NCBI GenBank assembly: GCA_036867785.1
Contig: CP145428.1
Location: 124,001 to 188,000 of the forward strand
Length of the DNA: 64,000 nucleotides
DNA from: Plasmodiophora brassicae
Lineage: Eukaryota; Endomyxa: Phytomyxea; Phytomyxea; Plasmodiophorida
Direction of reading: 5' to 3'
Shown: in pieces, positions 53,641 to 64,000 of the stretch
Numbering within the stretch: position 1 is the first letter of the stretch
Layout of the letters: the number at the start of each line of letters is the position of its first letter
Program-made: the position numbers and the translations under genes
The notes under the pieces: generated by a model
The model's database searches: none
What the model saw: only the letters and a program-made list of their open reading frames with translations
What the model was told of the DNA's origin: nothing

Positions 53641-53760
53641 TGTCAGGTTCAACTGACTCACGCGTTGACCGACTGCCGTCGGTCCGCGGTCGTCTCGGAC
53701 TTTATTGCCGTCGGCGCCATTTGAGGCGCCATTTGCCAACGCGCCCGTTCAGGCGTTACA
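53641..53760 (-). repeat. Gypsy D 5' LTR (120 bp)
   Basis: Appears identical to the 3' LTR; followed (minus) by GTTTGACCGACT, complementary to AGTCGGTCAA inside the LTR. Confidence 0.95.
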
Positions 53761-54487
53761 AAAAGCGCGTTCACACGTGCCCCGATTCTCGCCCACTTCG
53801 ATCCGAGCGTGCCGTGCGAGATAGAAACCGATGCCCCCGATTTCGCCATTGCCATGGTCCCTTCGCAACGGGGCTGTGACGGGGACTTACATCCTCTGGC
53901 GTTCTTCTCGAGGAAACTGAATTCCGCCGAGATCCGATACGCTGTTTACGACAAAGAGCTCCTGGCCATTCACAGGCAGCATATCGGCTACAGCGGGGAT
54001 ACAATTTTGCGAAGGAGTTACAAATCGGCTACATCAGTGGACACATTGGTGATACATTCTTCCGCCTGCCCACGGACTGCGCTGATGGGGATACAAATGT
54101 GCTACAAGCCTTCAGCACCGCGCTTGGACGTACAACCAAACATCGTTTACTTATCCACTCGTAGACCATGCAACGGACGACGCCACAATCGCATTGGCCC
54201 TCGGCAGCACACAGACAAAGCTGGCGCGCATGTTCGACCCACTGTGCGAGATCATCTCTGGAATTTCGTGGGCACCAAGACGACGTTCGCCGGAACCGAC
54301 TGATTGATCGGGAAGAACGGCGACAGTTCACGTCCGGACGCCAAGCCATCCCCGGTAATATATCGTGGCAGCTTTAACTCGACGCGCCGATTCCCAACTC
54401 GCAGTTTCTTGGGACGTACATCCTCCACCAACTGTGTAAATGACCGGATTCAAATGCAGACACTTGGGTAACAGCAGTTTCTCCCAA

Positions 54488-55135
54488 TTACCGTTGACAG
54501 ATGAACACGTTGAACGGCGGGCCGCCAGGGAATTCGAACTGACCAATCGCTTCGATCTGGCCGGTGTAATGTTCGTCTCCTGATATCGTGTAGACCAGGT
54601 CATTCTGGCTCCCTGGAAACGTGCGATCCAGCTGCGTCGTCCTCCATAGCACATTGCCTAAAGCAAAGTAAGGACAACGTTGTGAAAGGCGCTGATGCAG
54701 CGGGTTCGTACCATAATACGCCCGGTGATACACTTTGACTTTCGTGGGAAGCAACCGCCGACCGAAGTTGGTTAAACACCACTCGTCAAAGGCGTCGACG
54801 TCGCGGAACATGTCAACGTACTCGCGTACAGAGTGACCGACGTCGTGCGCAAACTGATGACATGCATCACGGTACTCGTCGAAGTATGGATGAGCATGGG
54901 CAGTGCGCCATTCCTGACTGCCGTACATACGGCGGTGCAGCCAAGCCCGATCGTGTCTCGACAGTAGCAGGTCGCTGGCGGGTTGGTCCACAGGTAACGC
55001 CAACACGAGCCCGTTCTGATCCTGCTCGTCGACCCCTTCTGCATCTCCGAACGTAAACCGGTTCCCAGTTTGCGTTGGGAAACAATCGGCAGTCAGCCCT
55101 GACAAAGTGCTCGGTAAATAACTCAATGATGACAA
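54488..55135 (-). pseudogene. CACTA-like transposase, C-terminal part
   Basis: A 215-residue frame. It ends with YTISGDEHYTGQIEAIGQFE and PFNVFICQR, resembling the 'YYGRLTDIIEL...FKVVLFKC' block at the C terminus of TNP2-type transposases. Upstream, REYVDMFRDVDAFDEWCLTN and NPLHQRLSQRCPYFALGNVL. The rest of the domain is not continuous. Confidence 0.5.
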
Positions 55136-55466
55136 TAACCTGGTGCTGTTCTCTTACCGGTTCCTCGCTGTCGCCGACATCACCTGGAACGCTTGTACGA
55201 TGTTACGCGCGAACCCGATCGTCGCGGATAACGCGCGTTTCATGTAGTGCATCCATCGCTCCACGTAGTAATTCCAGACAAATCCCTTGATTGGGCCGAA
55301 TTGTTTAACGATATCAGGGATGTGCATTATGGAATGGGCCTACGACCAGCCGTCAACACAATCAAAGCACTCGTGTGAAGCATTTCTTACTGATATGGTC
55401 ATCATGGTCGCTGGCCCTAAATACTCCATCTCAGCGAGAGCGGCGCGAAATTCCAAAACGATATTG

Positions 55467-56111
55467 TCAAGGGCAGACTTGGGAATTGCCTTTGACAAAA
55501 GGAGGTTTGCGCAGTGAAGAAAGGTAAAGAATGCCGACCAGAAACGCCTGCAATGCAACCGTGCGTGTTACCTCAGCGATAGATTCCCCAACGCACTGCA
55601 ACTTTGCCAGCTTCGCCGTAGAATGAATAACTTGAGACATGCGAGTAAACGCGGCGTCGGACAGGGAGGACTTGCACATCTCGTCGAGGACGAAGAAAGT
55701 CTGCTGCAGACCAATGCTAGGCTTGACAAACCCGGTAATGCGGGCTTTCAGCAGCGCCGCTAGTGCTTCGGAGCACTCGACTAGACATTCATCAGCATCG
55801 GGCGGAAGGGCTTCCCCGACATCAAAATCGACATTGGATATGTTCGATTCAGCATCATAGGTAGCATGCATCTTGGCGGCGCCCGCTGATGCATGGTCGG
55901 AGTCATACGACGAATCGGAAACAGATGAATCGGAATCCTCAGGCGAATGATCGACGACAGGAGTGTCGACGATGGGCATTGGGGACGATGGACTAGTGCT
56001 GTCCGATGGTGGAATCGAACTGGCCGCATCAGTTCGTGCAGCCTTCCTGGCACGAAGAAGACGTGGGGTCAGACGCATGTCGATGCAGCGAGGCGACTCA
56101 GGTTGCGGCAA
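55467..56111 (-). pseudogene. CACTA-like element, N-terminal ORF remnant
   Basis: A 214-residue frame with a Ser/Asp-rich region (PEDSDSSVSDSSYDSDHAS) and then CLVECSEALAALLKARITGF and FVLDEMCKSSLSDAAFTRMS. The position before the transposase block suits the N-terminal part of a TNP2-like protein; direct family resemblance is weak. Confidence 0.35.
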
Positions 56112-57319
56112 GTGACAAGTCCGAGGAAGCCGACGAAACTGGCGCGTACCGGTACACTACCCAGCGGCGGACCGCAGGCGTACACGTCGAGACCGTTATG
56201 TACAAATGTAATACGAAATAGAATCTGACGTGGGTACGTTAGGGTAAGCAGATACTGTATTGTTAATCCTGCTCAAATCGTGGAATACGGAAAGAAGCCT
56301 TGTGACGAGAAGTCGTAGTGAGCGGCGTTTTGCAAGATTCAGTGCGACCGGCTCGGGAGAGGGTGCCGGCTCGGGAGAGGGGTGCTGCATGAAGGCTGCG
56401 CAACCCCAGTGGACTCGACCCAGTCAGAGTCCGATCCGGGCTGCTCATTCGTGACGTGCGCCCACAACCACTCAAAGTGATATTGGGCGGTGTAGGTCGA
56501 GATGTCGCGACGAAGACGAGCATCGTCGATGTACAAGTACGTCGGCCCTCTTGTCAGGTATCTGACTGTTGGCATTCGAACACAGACCTTCACGGGAAGC
56601 CCGTTCAGAGACTCAACGGTCAACGTCACCCAGTCCTGGCCCTACTCGTGATCCGTTTTCGGGCAGGAGGAAAGAACCCTTGCCACAGGGGCCGATTGCG
56701 GAATACCTGTCACCGGAGAATGTCAGGGCAGCAATGACGCCCCAGCGCAACGCGCTGCGGAGCGGGATGAAAACTCTGTGTGCCGCGTAGGTCAGGCATG
56801 GTTTGATATGACCTTATAAAATCTGACGAAACCGTGGTTGTATAGCTATTACAGTGACGAGTATTTGCTGTCGATGGGCGGACAGAAGAAGCCCACCACG
56901 ATGAAGATCCATAATGACTTGAAGGACTGGTTGAGGCATCGCGATGATCTCAGTGTAGAGGATGTCGACCAGTACTCCTATAATCATACGAATCTTAGTA
57001 AGTGCGTATTTCCATGTAAACACCACTGTTTCTGAATGTGTTAACTGCTCTTAGTGATCAAAACTGAGATTGCGAGGCGCCGAGATGATCTGGGGATACG
57101 CCATCACCAAGAGGGATCTCAGGTGCGTCGGAAGAATCGCATGACGATGATGATGATGAGGATTACACCTGGGTGCATCCCGACCTCGTTAAGATGACGG
57201 CTCGTCATATAAAGCGCGCCCAGCAAGAGCTGAGGAATCGGTAATACAGTTTCACGCTCCGGCGGGGTGCGATTCGTCGCAATGGATACGGGTTTCGTGC
57301 TTCGAATGCGCTACGAAAT

Positions 57320-57768
57320 ACGGTAGTAGAAGGGCTACAGCTGGGCTACATTAATGTAGCCGGTCTGTTATCGAACGGCTACATTTACTCTACATTAATG
57401 TAGCGTAACTGTAGCCTTCCGGCTACATCCAGACTACAAGTGTTGTAGCTAAAATGTGTCCAATCGGCTACATCTCAGATACATTGAATGTAGCGTGTGT
57501 GCGTCCGAAAGGCTACATTTGAGATACATTAATGTAGCATTCACGTGCCCGGGGTGCTACATTTGAGCTACATTCATGTAGCATGTTTGTGGCCGAAAGG
57601 CTACAAACACGCTACATCGAATGTAGCACAAATGTAGCCAACACGCTACAAACGTGGCACATGCATGTAGCACCTCTGTTGTCGGGCGGCTACATGAATG
57701 TAGCGCCGATGCACCATTGCAAAATACCAAAATAATGTAGCGCGCATGTAGCGCATCTGCTGCCTGTG
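57320..57768. repeat. Subterminal TGTAGC/GCTACA repeat array
   Basis: About twenty-five short GCTACAT or ATGTAGC units in 450 bp, alternating in orientation and often paired as GCTACATT-AATGTAGC palindromes. Probable transposase-binding sites. Confidence 0.85.
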
Positions 57769-59591
57769 GTTGTTGAGTCCTTCGAGAAATGGCGCCGGTT
57801 CCTGGATTCGGATGAACATCAGACACTAGTGCACAGCGACCACCGCAACCTCAAGTACTTCATGACGACCCACAAGCTTATTTCGCGTCAAATCCGCTGG
57901 TCGCAACTGCTTAGCGGCTCCGACTTCATGATTCAGCACCGACCTGGCCGCTTGCATGGCAAACCGGGCGCCTTGACGCGCCGCCCGGAGTACGTTCCGA
58001 CGGCGGATGAAGAAGGCATCCTGCAACAATCCGTACAACTGCTTCCGCTTCATCGCCTAGTGCCTTCCCTCGTGGTGGACGCGTTCACCGTCCACGCGGA
58101 GGTGGCTCCGTCAGAATCTCTCCTGGACCGTATCTGGCGACACCAAGCGAGTGATCCGTTCGTCGCCAAGATTGTCGGCCTGCTTGATCGGCCTCAAGGC
58201 AGGAAGTATTGCCTGATGGACGGTCTCCTGTACAAAGGACGTTCCTTGATCGTTTCCGGCGACGAATGCAAAGTTCGAGATTCTCCGACAACTCCACGAT
58301 AATAAGGCGGCTGGTCACTTTGGTATCAGCAAAACGCTTGGGCATATCCAGCATGAATTCTGGTGGCCAGGCATGAGGGCCTTCATCAAACAGTACGTCT
58401 CATCCTGCGACGCTTGCCAGAGAAGCAAATCTCCGCGCCACAAACCGTCCGGGCTCCTACTGCCTCTCCCCTTGCCGAGTTCGTTGTGGTCCTCGATATC
58501 AATGGATTTAATTGTCAAGCTCCCAGTTTCCGAAGGCTACGATTCGGTCCTTGTTGTGGTCGACCGATTATCGAAAATGGCCCACTTCATTCCGTGCAAG
58601 GAGTCCCTCACGGCGGTCGAGCTGTCTGACCTGTTCTTGCAGCAGGTATTCCGCCTGCATGGCCTACCGGACGACATCGTTTCCGACCGGGGCCCCCAGT
58701 TCGTGTCGGCCTTTTGGAAACACTTGCTGGACCGTCTCGATATCCAACGGAACCTGTCTTCATCGCGGCACCCGGAATCCGATGGCCAGACGGAACGCGT
58801 GAACCAGATCCTTGAACAATACTTACGCTGCTACGTTAGCTACATGCAGGACGACTGGATGCAACTTCTGGCTATGGCCGAGTTCGCGTACAATAACGCC
58901 GACAACTCGGCCACCGGCATGTCGCCGTTTTTCGCCAACTACGGGTTTCACCCGAGGGTGACGGAGCCTCGACCCAGGAACGGTCAGGTCTGTAACCCAG
59001 CCGCCGATGAGCGTGCCGAATTCCTTGGGAAGGTTCGCCGCTACTTGAAGGGTCAACTACAACAGGCGGTCGACGCTATGAAACGCTCTGCGGACCGCCG
59101 CCGCCGCGAACCTCCACCACTACAGGTGGGCGATCTATCGACTGGCCGGCCGTGTGGGAAACTGGACGACCGTCTGCTGGGGCCCTTCCAAGTTGTTCGA
59201 ACCGTTAACCCTGTGGCATACGAAGTGAAATTGCCTCCTACATCTCGCCTACATAACGTGTTCCATGTATCACAGCTGGAACCGTATACGCCTAATGTCT
59301 TTCCGCATCGCCTTCAGCCGCCACCACCGCCTATTGTATTGGAAGATGATGACCAGCCCCTGTTCATTGTTAAGTCGATCCTGGACTCCCGATACCGGTA
59401 GGGGCGGCTGCAATACCTCATAGACTGGGAAGGATAGTCCCCGTCCGATCGAACCTGGGAACCCGCGGGCAACCTCCATGGGACAGGGGGTCTCGACCAA
59501 GCGATTGCTGAATTTCATGCTCGGTATCCCGAAAAACCCGGCCCTCGCTGTCGAATCCAACGGAGGCGAAGTCGCTACAAGAGGACTATTC
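57769..59591 (+). pseudogene. Gypsy C 3' pol part (RNase H end, integrase, chromodomain)
   Basis: RNase H end (WRRFLDSDEHQTLVHSDHRN), linker, zinc motif, integrase core (SISMDLIVKLPVSEGYDSVL; GLPDDIVSDRGPQFVSAFWK), GPY-type tail and the start of the chromodomain. Broken in about two or three places. Confidence 0.85.
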
Positions 59592-59678
59592 TGTGAGGAC
59601 TGAATAAATCTCGAACCCCGCGACGGACTTCGCCAGTCCGTCAAAGCGTTCGTTGCATCAGCTTGCCTGATCTTGACA
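59592..59678 (+). repeat. Probable gypsy C 3' LTR (87 bp)
   Basis: Starts TGTGAGGAC right after the tract AGAGGACTATTC and ends CTTGACA. It has GAATAAATC followed by the hairpin GACGGACTTCGCCAGTCCGTC, the same layout as the other LTRs. No 5' partner in the window, so the ends are inferred. Confidence 0.45.
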
Positions 59679-59724
59679 ATGTATGTTCTCTCGGTCGTCT
59701 CTTTTCAACGTCTGTGCACGTTCG

Positions 59725-59982
59725 TCAGCGTTCAGGCGCGGGCGCTGGACCGACGTTGACCGCGCGCGGAATACCGGAAGAATGAGAGAAGTTTATTCCC
59801 GTAGGGCGTAGATTGAGAGATATATGCAGCCGGCGGCGCTTTAATGGCGGTGGATCTTGTAGTCGTTGTGCTTGTTCGTCTGATATGTTCGATACCAATT
59901 GCATGACGTTCGGCGGTCGTGTGAAGGCCAGTCTGAATGTGACTCCGACTTCGCGAGCGAGTTCTGCATCGTTAAGCGTTTG
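59725..59982 (-). pseudogene. Fragment of an unidentified host ORF, cut by gypsy A copy 2
   Basis: A minus-strand frame of about 85 residues, open up to the LTR at 59983: TLNDAELAREVGVTFRLAFT, VMQLVSNISDEQAQRLQD, PPPLKRRRLHIS (nuclear-localisation-like), ending PAPAPER and a stop. Its codon use and composition look genuine. It is the 3' end of a gene whose upstream part would lie beyond the LTR element. No family recognised. Confidence 0.45.
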
Positions 59983-60128
59983 TGTCACGGTCGAGTCGCT
60001 GTCTTGGCGACTCAGCCGGCACCTAATTGGGCTCCTCCGCAGCGCACTACTACAATAAACGTCCACGGCGTTGGACCGACCTCAGTCGGTCAATCCGTGT
60101 GGTTGACACATCTTGCTCTGTCGTCACA
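59983..60128 (+). repeat. Gypsy A copy 2 5' LTR
   Basis: TGTCACGG...GTCGTCACA; a few bases longer than the gypsy A LTR because of a small internal length difference. Confidence 0.95.
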
Positions 60129-60154
60129 TTTTGACCGACTACTCTTCGGTCGTA

Positions 60155-60280
60155 CGCGTATCGTCTCGTCTCGTCTCGGCCCGTATCGACTATCGTCTCG
60201 TCTCGTCTCGGCCCGTATCGACTATCGTCTCGTCTCGTCTCGGCCCGTATCGACTATCGTCTCGTCTCGTCTCGGCCCTG
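60155..60280 (+). repeat. Tandem repeats in the leader of gypsy A copy 2
   Basis: Four copies of a TATCGTCTCGTCTCGTCTCG-type unit of about 33 bp; gypsy A at 19918-19960 has about one. Confidence 0.9.
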
Positions 60281-63200
60281 TATCATCGCAGCTATGGCGG
60301 GAGGTGATGGGTTGATTCCGGCGTTGTCGGACCCGCCATCGTCCGCGAATCCGGATGTTGCAGCTGCGGCGGATGTTGCTGGCGCTATCGAGCTGCGCGA
60401 CCTGAAGGCGGAGATCCTCGACCTCTTAGCCCAGTTGAAATTCGCGCATGGCTCGCTGCCTAGGGCCAGCCCCCCCCCGCAGCGCCAGCTGTCTCGTCTC
60501 CCGAAGTGCGCAACGACTCGTCGGATCCCCCGGTCATCAGCGCTGTGCCTTCCCTATTGCCTCTCCACGCTTCTGTGGCTTCGTCTCTGCCGAATTCTGT
60601 CGCCCCGTCGACGCAGCATCCCGTGTCCCCGCCGCCGCCGCCGCCTATTGTTGTCCAGTCCCACGATATCCCGCGATTTTCGGGGGCGGACGGTCTGTCG
60701 ACGATGCGTTGGTTGACCGCTTTCGCGCGGATCACCCAGACGCCGTTAACGTCTACCAGTCCGCTTTCCGACGCTGTGCAATGCATCTTGACGACGGCCT
60801 TGAAAGGATACGCCTTGGAGACTTATCTTGACCTTTCCGAGGACGCGTCAATGGCGGACGTGGCATCCGCCCTGCTTCATGATTTTCCGGAGCCGTCGTT
60901 AAAGCGGGTCGAAGCTGATTTTGACAATTTGAAGCAGACTTCCAGTGTGGTTCACCATGCGCGGGAGTTCCAGCGCTTGTACAAGAAGGTTCAACAACTC
61001 GACCCCTTGTATAGGCTGAGTCCGTCCCGTTTGGCGGAAAAGTTCCGCATGTCCTTGCACCCTGCACTTTCTGATGCCCTCTTCATTTACAACTACACCG
61101 AGTACGACAAGATGTTCGAGATGGCGATCCATCTCGAACCGAAGTATCCGATCGCCGCTGTCAACGCTATCGAGGTCGGAGGGGCGCAACCTTTGGTCTG
61201 CCACTATTGTCGCGAGGCTGGACATTTCATTGCGTCCTGCCCCAAGCGACCTCCGTGCCAGCACTGTCACAAGGTTGGTCACCGCTCCGCGCTGTGCCCC
61301 GAGCGGCCTGCCGCTGCTGGTCCTCCGTCGCCCCCACCCAGCGCCAGCGTCCCGCAGGCTGGTCCCCCGGGAAATGTGCCCGGGCGTCTGTGAACGGGTT
61401 CCCCAGTCGCCCAGTAAACATTTCTTTTGGTTCCGAACCCGACTTTCTTCATGTTACGGATTTATTCTTTACGTCGGCTACATCTATACCACATCTATTG
61501 GTACCGGTCTGTCTCGTTATCGGCTCACGTCGCGTCAGTACGCTCGCCTTGTTAGACTGTGGCGCGACGTCCAATTTTATCGACTGGTCGTTCTGTCGTC
61601 ATCACGAAGTGCCTGTTCGCGCCAAATCGCGTGCTATTCCGGTTCGCGTCATTGACGGCCGTCATCTGGCCCCAATTACTCAGGAAACCGCCCCGCTACG
61701 AATCACCGTCGACGAATGTTTCGACAGTGACGTCGTCCTGAACATGATCCATTCGCCGCAGCATCCTGTCATCCTCGGCCTGCCGTGGTTGGCGGATACA
61801 AACCCTGACATCGATTGGCGGAGCCACCGTCTCCAGCATCGCGGCCCTCGCATCGCGGGGATCTCCATCCCGGCAGGAGACCTCCCTGCGTCTACGCATG
61901 CAGTTGATTCGGCGGCATCAGTCGAAACATTGCCGACTGCCTCAGCATCTGAGGTAGCCGAGGTGGAGGTAATTGCCCTCCCTGAGTTGGCTTCTGACGA
62001 CGAGGACGACGACGATTACTCCGAGTTCGGGACCGTCCCGGCTGCGGGCGTCGATAGCTCTAGCGCTTCCGTCATCGCTCCCGATTGCCTCTCGGAGGTC
62101 GCTGTCACTGATACGGTGGCCGCCGGTCACAGTGAACCGCCTGCTGCTGTTGTCGACAGCTCTAGCTCTCCCGCCCTCGCGCATGCCTGCCTCTCCGAGG
62201 TCGCTGCCGCTGCTACTGTGGCAGCGTGCCACAACGATCCGTTATCATCGTTCCCCTCGGGCCCCGAGCCGTCGTGCGTCCGGCACCGTGGACCCGTCCG
62301 TCGAGGGGCGGGACAACGCCTCTCGCCGCCTCGCCCCTCTGGCGGGCTTCGTGGTCGCCACATTATTAATCTTTTGATGACTGCATCCTTGGTCGCCCTG
62401 GCCTGGGTCCTTGGGTGGACTTATCTTCCATTCACGCGGCTCCCTTCCGGCGCCTCTGCGGAGCCCCTGATCTCGAACGCCGCCGACGAGTCCTTCCTTA
62501 CGCCCCTGGTCTCACCAGACGGTGACCCGGGGTCATCAACCTCGATTGCGTTCTTCAGCGCTGAGCCGTTTCTGGATGCTATCGTTGACGACGCAGCTTG
62601 TTACCTTCTGCATTATACTTGGACCGAACTCGACTCGGACTCAGTCTCCGGGCCTGCGCTTCCTGACGCCTATCGCGAGTTCTCGGACGTGTTCGCCACT
62701 GGCAGCCCGGCGTGCCTGCCTCCTCACCGCGCTTCCGATTGCCCCATCGATCTTAAGCCCGGCAAGGAGCCACCATTTTGTCGGTTATATGGTCTTTCCC
62801 AACGAGAGCAGGTGGCCCTCAAGCAGTATCTGGAAGCCAATTTAAAGTCGAATTTCATTCGTCCTTCCCGTTCTTCGGCCGGTGCGCCCATTCTGTTTGT
62901 ACGCAAGAAAGACGGCTCGCTGCGACTTTGTGTCGATTATCGCGTCCTAAATTCTGCCACGATCAAGAACCGGTATCCACTGCCTCTTATTGACCAACTT
63001 CTTGCCAACCTTAGTCGGGCCACGATCTTCACGAAAATCGACCTGCGCAGCGCGTATAATCAAATTCGTATCCGCGAAGGGGACGAGTGGAAGACGGCGT
63101 TTCGCACCCCGTATGGACTCTTCGAATATTTGGTTATGCCGTTTGGCCTCGCAAACGCACCGGCTTCGTTCCAGTCGTTCATGAATGATATGTTCAAGGA

Positions 63201-64000
63201 TTACCTCGACCAGTTCGTTGTCGTATATCTGGACGACATCCTTATTTTTTCTGCGAACGTCGCCGACCATGAACACCATGTGCGCCTCGTCCTGGAACGA
63301 CTTCGGGCTAGCAGTCTTACCGCTAATATGGAGAAGTGTGTTTTCGGCGCCAAGGAGGTCGAGTTTCTCGGCTACCTCGTTTCTCGAGACGGACTGCGCC
63401 TCGACCCTGCCCGTATCGACACTATCCTGTCTTGGCAACCGCCACGAGATATCCATGGTCTCCAAGTATTCTTGGGATTCGCCAATTTTTATCGCAAATT
63501 TATTCCTCACTTCGCGGAAATTGCTCTACCACTCACAAACCTGACGCGTGACGGTGTCGCCTTTATCTGGGATGCTGACGCTCAAGCTGCATTCGGCTCT
63601 CTGAAGGTTGCGTTCACATCGGCACCTGTCTTGGGCCATTTCGATCCTCATCAACCGTGTGATGTCGAGACCGACGCCTCAGACTTTGCCATCGCTATGG
63701 TCCTTTCGCAAAAGGGCGGCGCAGATGGGGAGTTGCACCCGATCGCCTACTTCTCGCGGAAGCTGATTGCTGCCGAGATTAGCTATCCCATTTACGACAA
63801 GGAACTCCTGGCGGTTGTGGAAGCGTTCACTAAGTGGCGGCAGTTCCTCGACTCAGATCAGCACCAAACGGTCGTGCATAGCGACCTTCGTAACCTCGTC
63901 CACTTCATGTCTACCCACAAGTTAAACAGACGTCAGGTTCGCTGGTCTCAACTGCTTAGCGAATTCGATTTCGTGATTCATCATCGTCCGGGGCGACTTC

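Larger units (their letters stand above)
48106..53760 (-). mobile_element. Gypsy D: nearly whole, young chromovirus-like element
   Basis: LTRs of 120 bp at 48106-48225 and 53641-53760 look identical; target duplication AAAAG (48101-48105 and 53761-53765). Minus orientation. gag starts at 53625; a frame of 1692 residues (53299-48221) covers the rest of gag, protease (LLDCGATGSFIDW), RT (YLDDILIF), RNase H, integrase (SDRGPQFVSKF) and chromodomain (LFYFLDWDGYPASERTWEP). The end of the frame overlaps the first bases of the LTR. It looks nearly whole, with about one apparent break near the start. Identical LTRs argue for a very recent insertion. Confidence 0.95.
53971..57768 (-). mobile_element. 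CACTA (EnSpm)-like DNA transposon with subterminal repeats
   Basis: 3.8 kb inside the RNase H region of gypsy C. Terminal inverted repeats begin CACAGGCAGCA at 53971 and end TGCTGCCTGTG at 57768. The right end (57320-57768) is packed with GGCTACAT/ATGTAGC units in both orientations, and the left end (53990-54110) has a thinner set; such subterminal arrays are typical of CACTA elements. A 3-bp duplication is likely but imperfect (ATT at 53968-53970, GTT at 57769-57771). Minus-strand frames look like a decayed transposase (next entries). Probably no longer able to make its own transposase. Confidence 0.75.
46196..59678 (+). mobile_element. Gypsy C: chromovirus-like element with three nested insertions
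   Basis: Visible in four blocks: 46196-47261 (linker and start of RT), 47458-48105 (RT), 53761-53970 (RNase H start) and 57769-59678 (RNase H end, integrase, chromodomain, probable 3' LTR). Insertions between them: a solo TRIM LTR, gypsy D and a CACTA-like transposon. gag and protease are missing at the 5' side, where Copia-2 abuts. RT carries [13 protein letters not shown]; integrase carries WSSISMDLIVKLP and SDRGPQF. Several breaks; the oldest element in this block, since all others sit in it. Confidence 0.88.
59983..64000 (+). mobile_element. Gypsy A copy 2 (runs past the window end)
   Basis: LTR 59983-60128 (146 bp), leader with tandem repeats, gag from 60294 with double CCHC knuckle, protease, linker with hydrophobic segment, RT and RNase H up to the window end. 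Nearly identical to gypsy A (19750-26571) but without its solo LTR and TRIM insertions. About two breaks in the visible part. The other LTR is outside the window. Confidence 0.95.

Noticed and set aside
57320-57768. CRISPR-like array
   Set aside because: Repeat units are short, alternate in orientation and have irregular spacing; they fit transposon subterminal repeats in a eukaryote.
1-64000. tRNA, rRNA or other structured RNA genes
   Set aside because: No cloverleaf with A and B boxes and no rRNA signature was recognised by eye; a covariance-model scan would be needed to exclude small ones.

Overview
The window is nuclear DNA of a unicellular eukaryote. The host genes are GC-rich, lie close together and carry very short introns: those resolved here are about 53-93 nt, mostly GT-AG, with a CTAAC/CTGAC-like branch motif upstream of the AG. 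The proteins (CAF-1 large subunit, pinin, Cwc2/RBM22, cytosolic malate dehydrogenase, F-box/ankyrin, LRR) are eukaryotic. The lineage cannot be fixed from the sequence alone. A GC-rich protist such as a plasmodiophorid/cercozoan would fit, but that is inference.

Region 1 (1-18350) is a gene island. In order it holds: the 3' part of an ionotropic-glutamate-receptor-like channel (+) with a decayed partial duplicate behind it; a membrane-anchored F-box/ankyrin protein (-); CAF-1 subunit A in seven exons (-); a mitochondrial-type ARM-TPR protein in six exons (-); malate dehydrogenase (+, head-to-head with ARM-TPR over 292 bp); a pinin homologue in six exons (-, tail-to-tail with MDH); a stretch with unrecognised decayed coding (13427-14985); an LRR protein in two exons (-); and the spliceosomal RNA-binding protein Cwc2 in two exons (+, head-to-head with the LRR gene over 281 bp). 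Exon joins were placed by hand from splice signals, reading phase and family resemblance.

Region 2 (19313-37440) is a nest of mobile elements. A LINE on the minus strand (endonuclease, RT, RNase H, 3' tail of TTTAG repeats seen from the plus strand) spans the whole stretch and is split by three insertions: gypsy A (19750-26571), gypsy B (27054-30078) and a Crypton-type tyrosine-recombinase transposon (31196-33623). Gypsy A itself holds a solo LTR of family B and a 949-bp TRIM-like miniature LTR element. Most insertions carry perfect 5-bp target duplications.

Region 3 (37440-46200) is a patchwork of Copia pieces, tandem TRIM copies and an integrase-chromodomain fragment of another gypsy family.

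Region 4 (46200-59680) is gypsy C, interrupted by a solo TRIM LTR, by a nearly whole, young gypsy D (48106-53760) and by a CACTA-like DNA transposon (53971-57768) with TGTAGC-type subterminal repeats. A fragment of an unidentified host ORF (59725-59982) follows, cut by a second gypsy A copy that runs off the window end.

The gypsy families here are chromovirus-like with very short LTRs (120-146 bp). They share an AATAAA signal followed by a small hairpin, a likely self-priming arrangement, and (A, B, C) a conserved basic-plus-hydrophobic segment between protease and reverse transcriptase.
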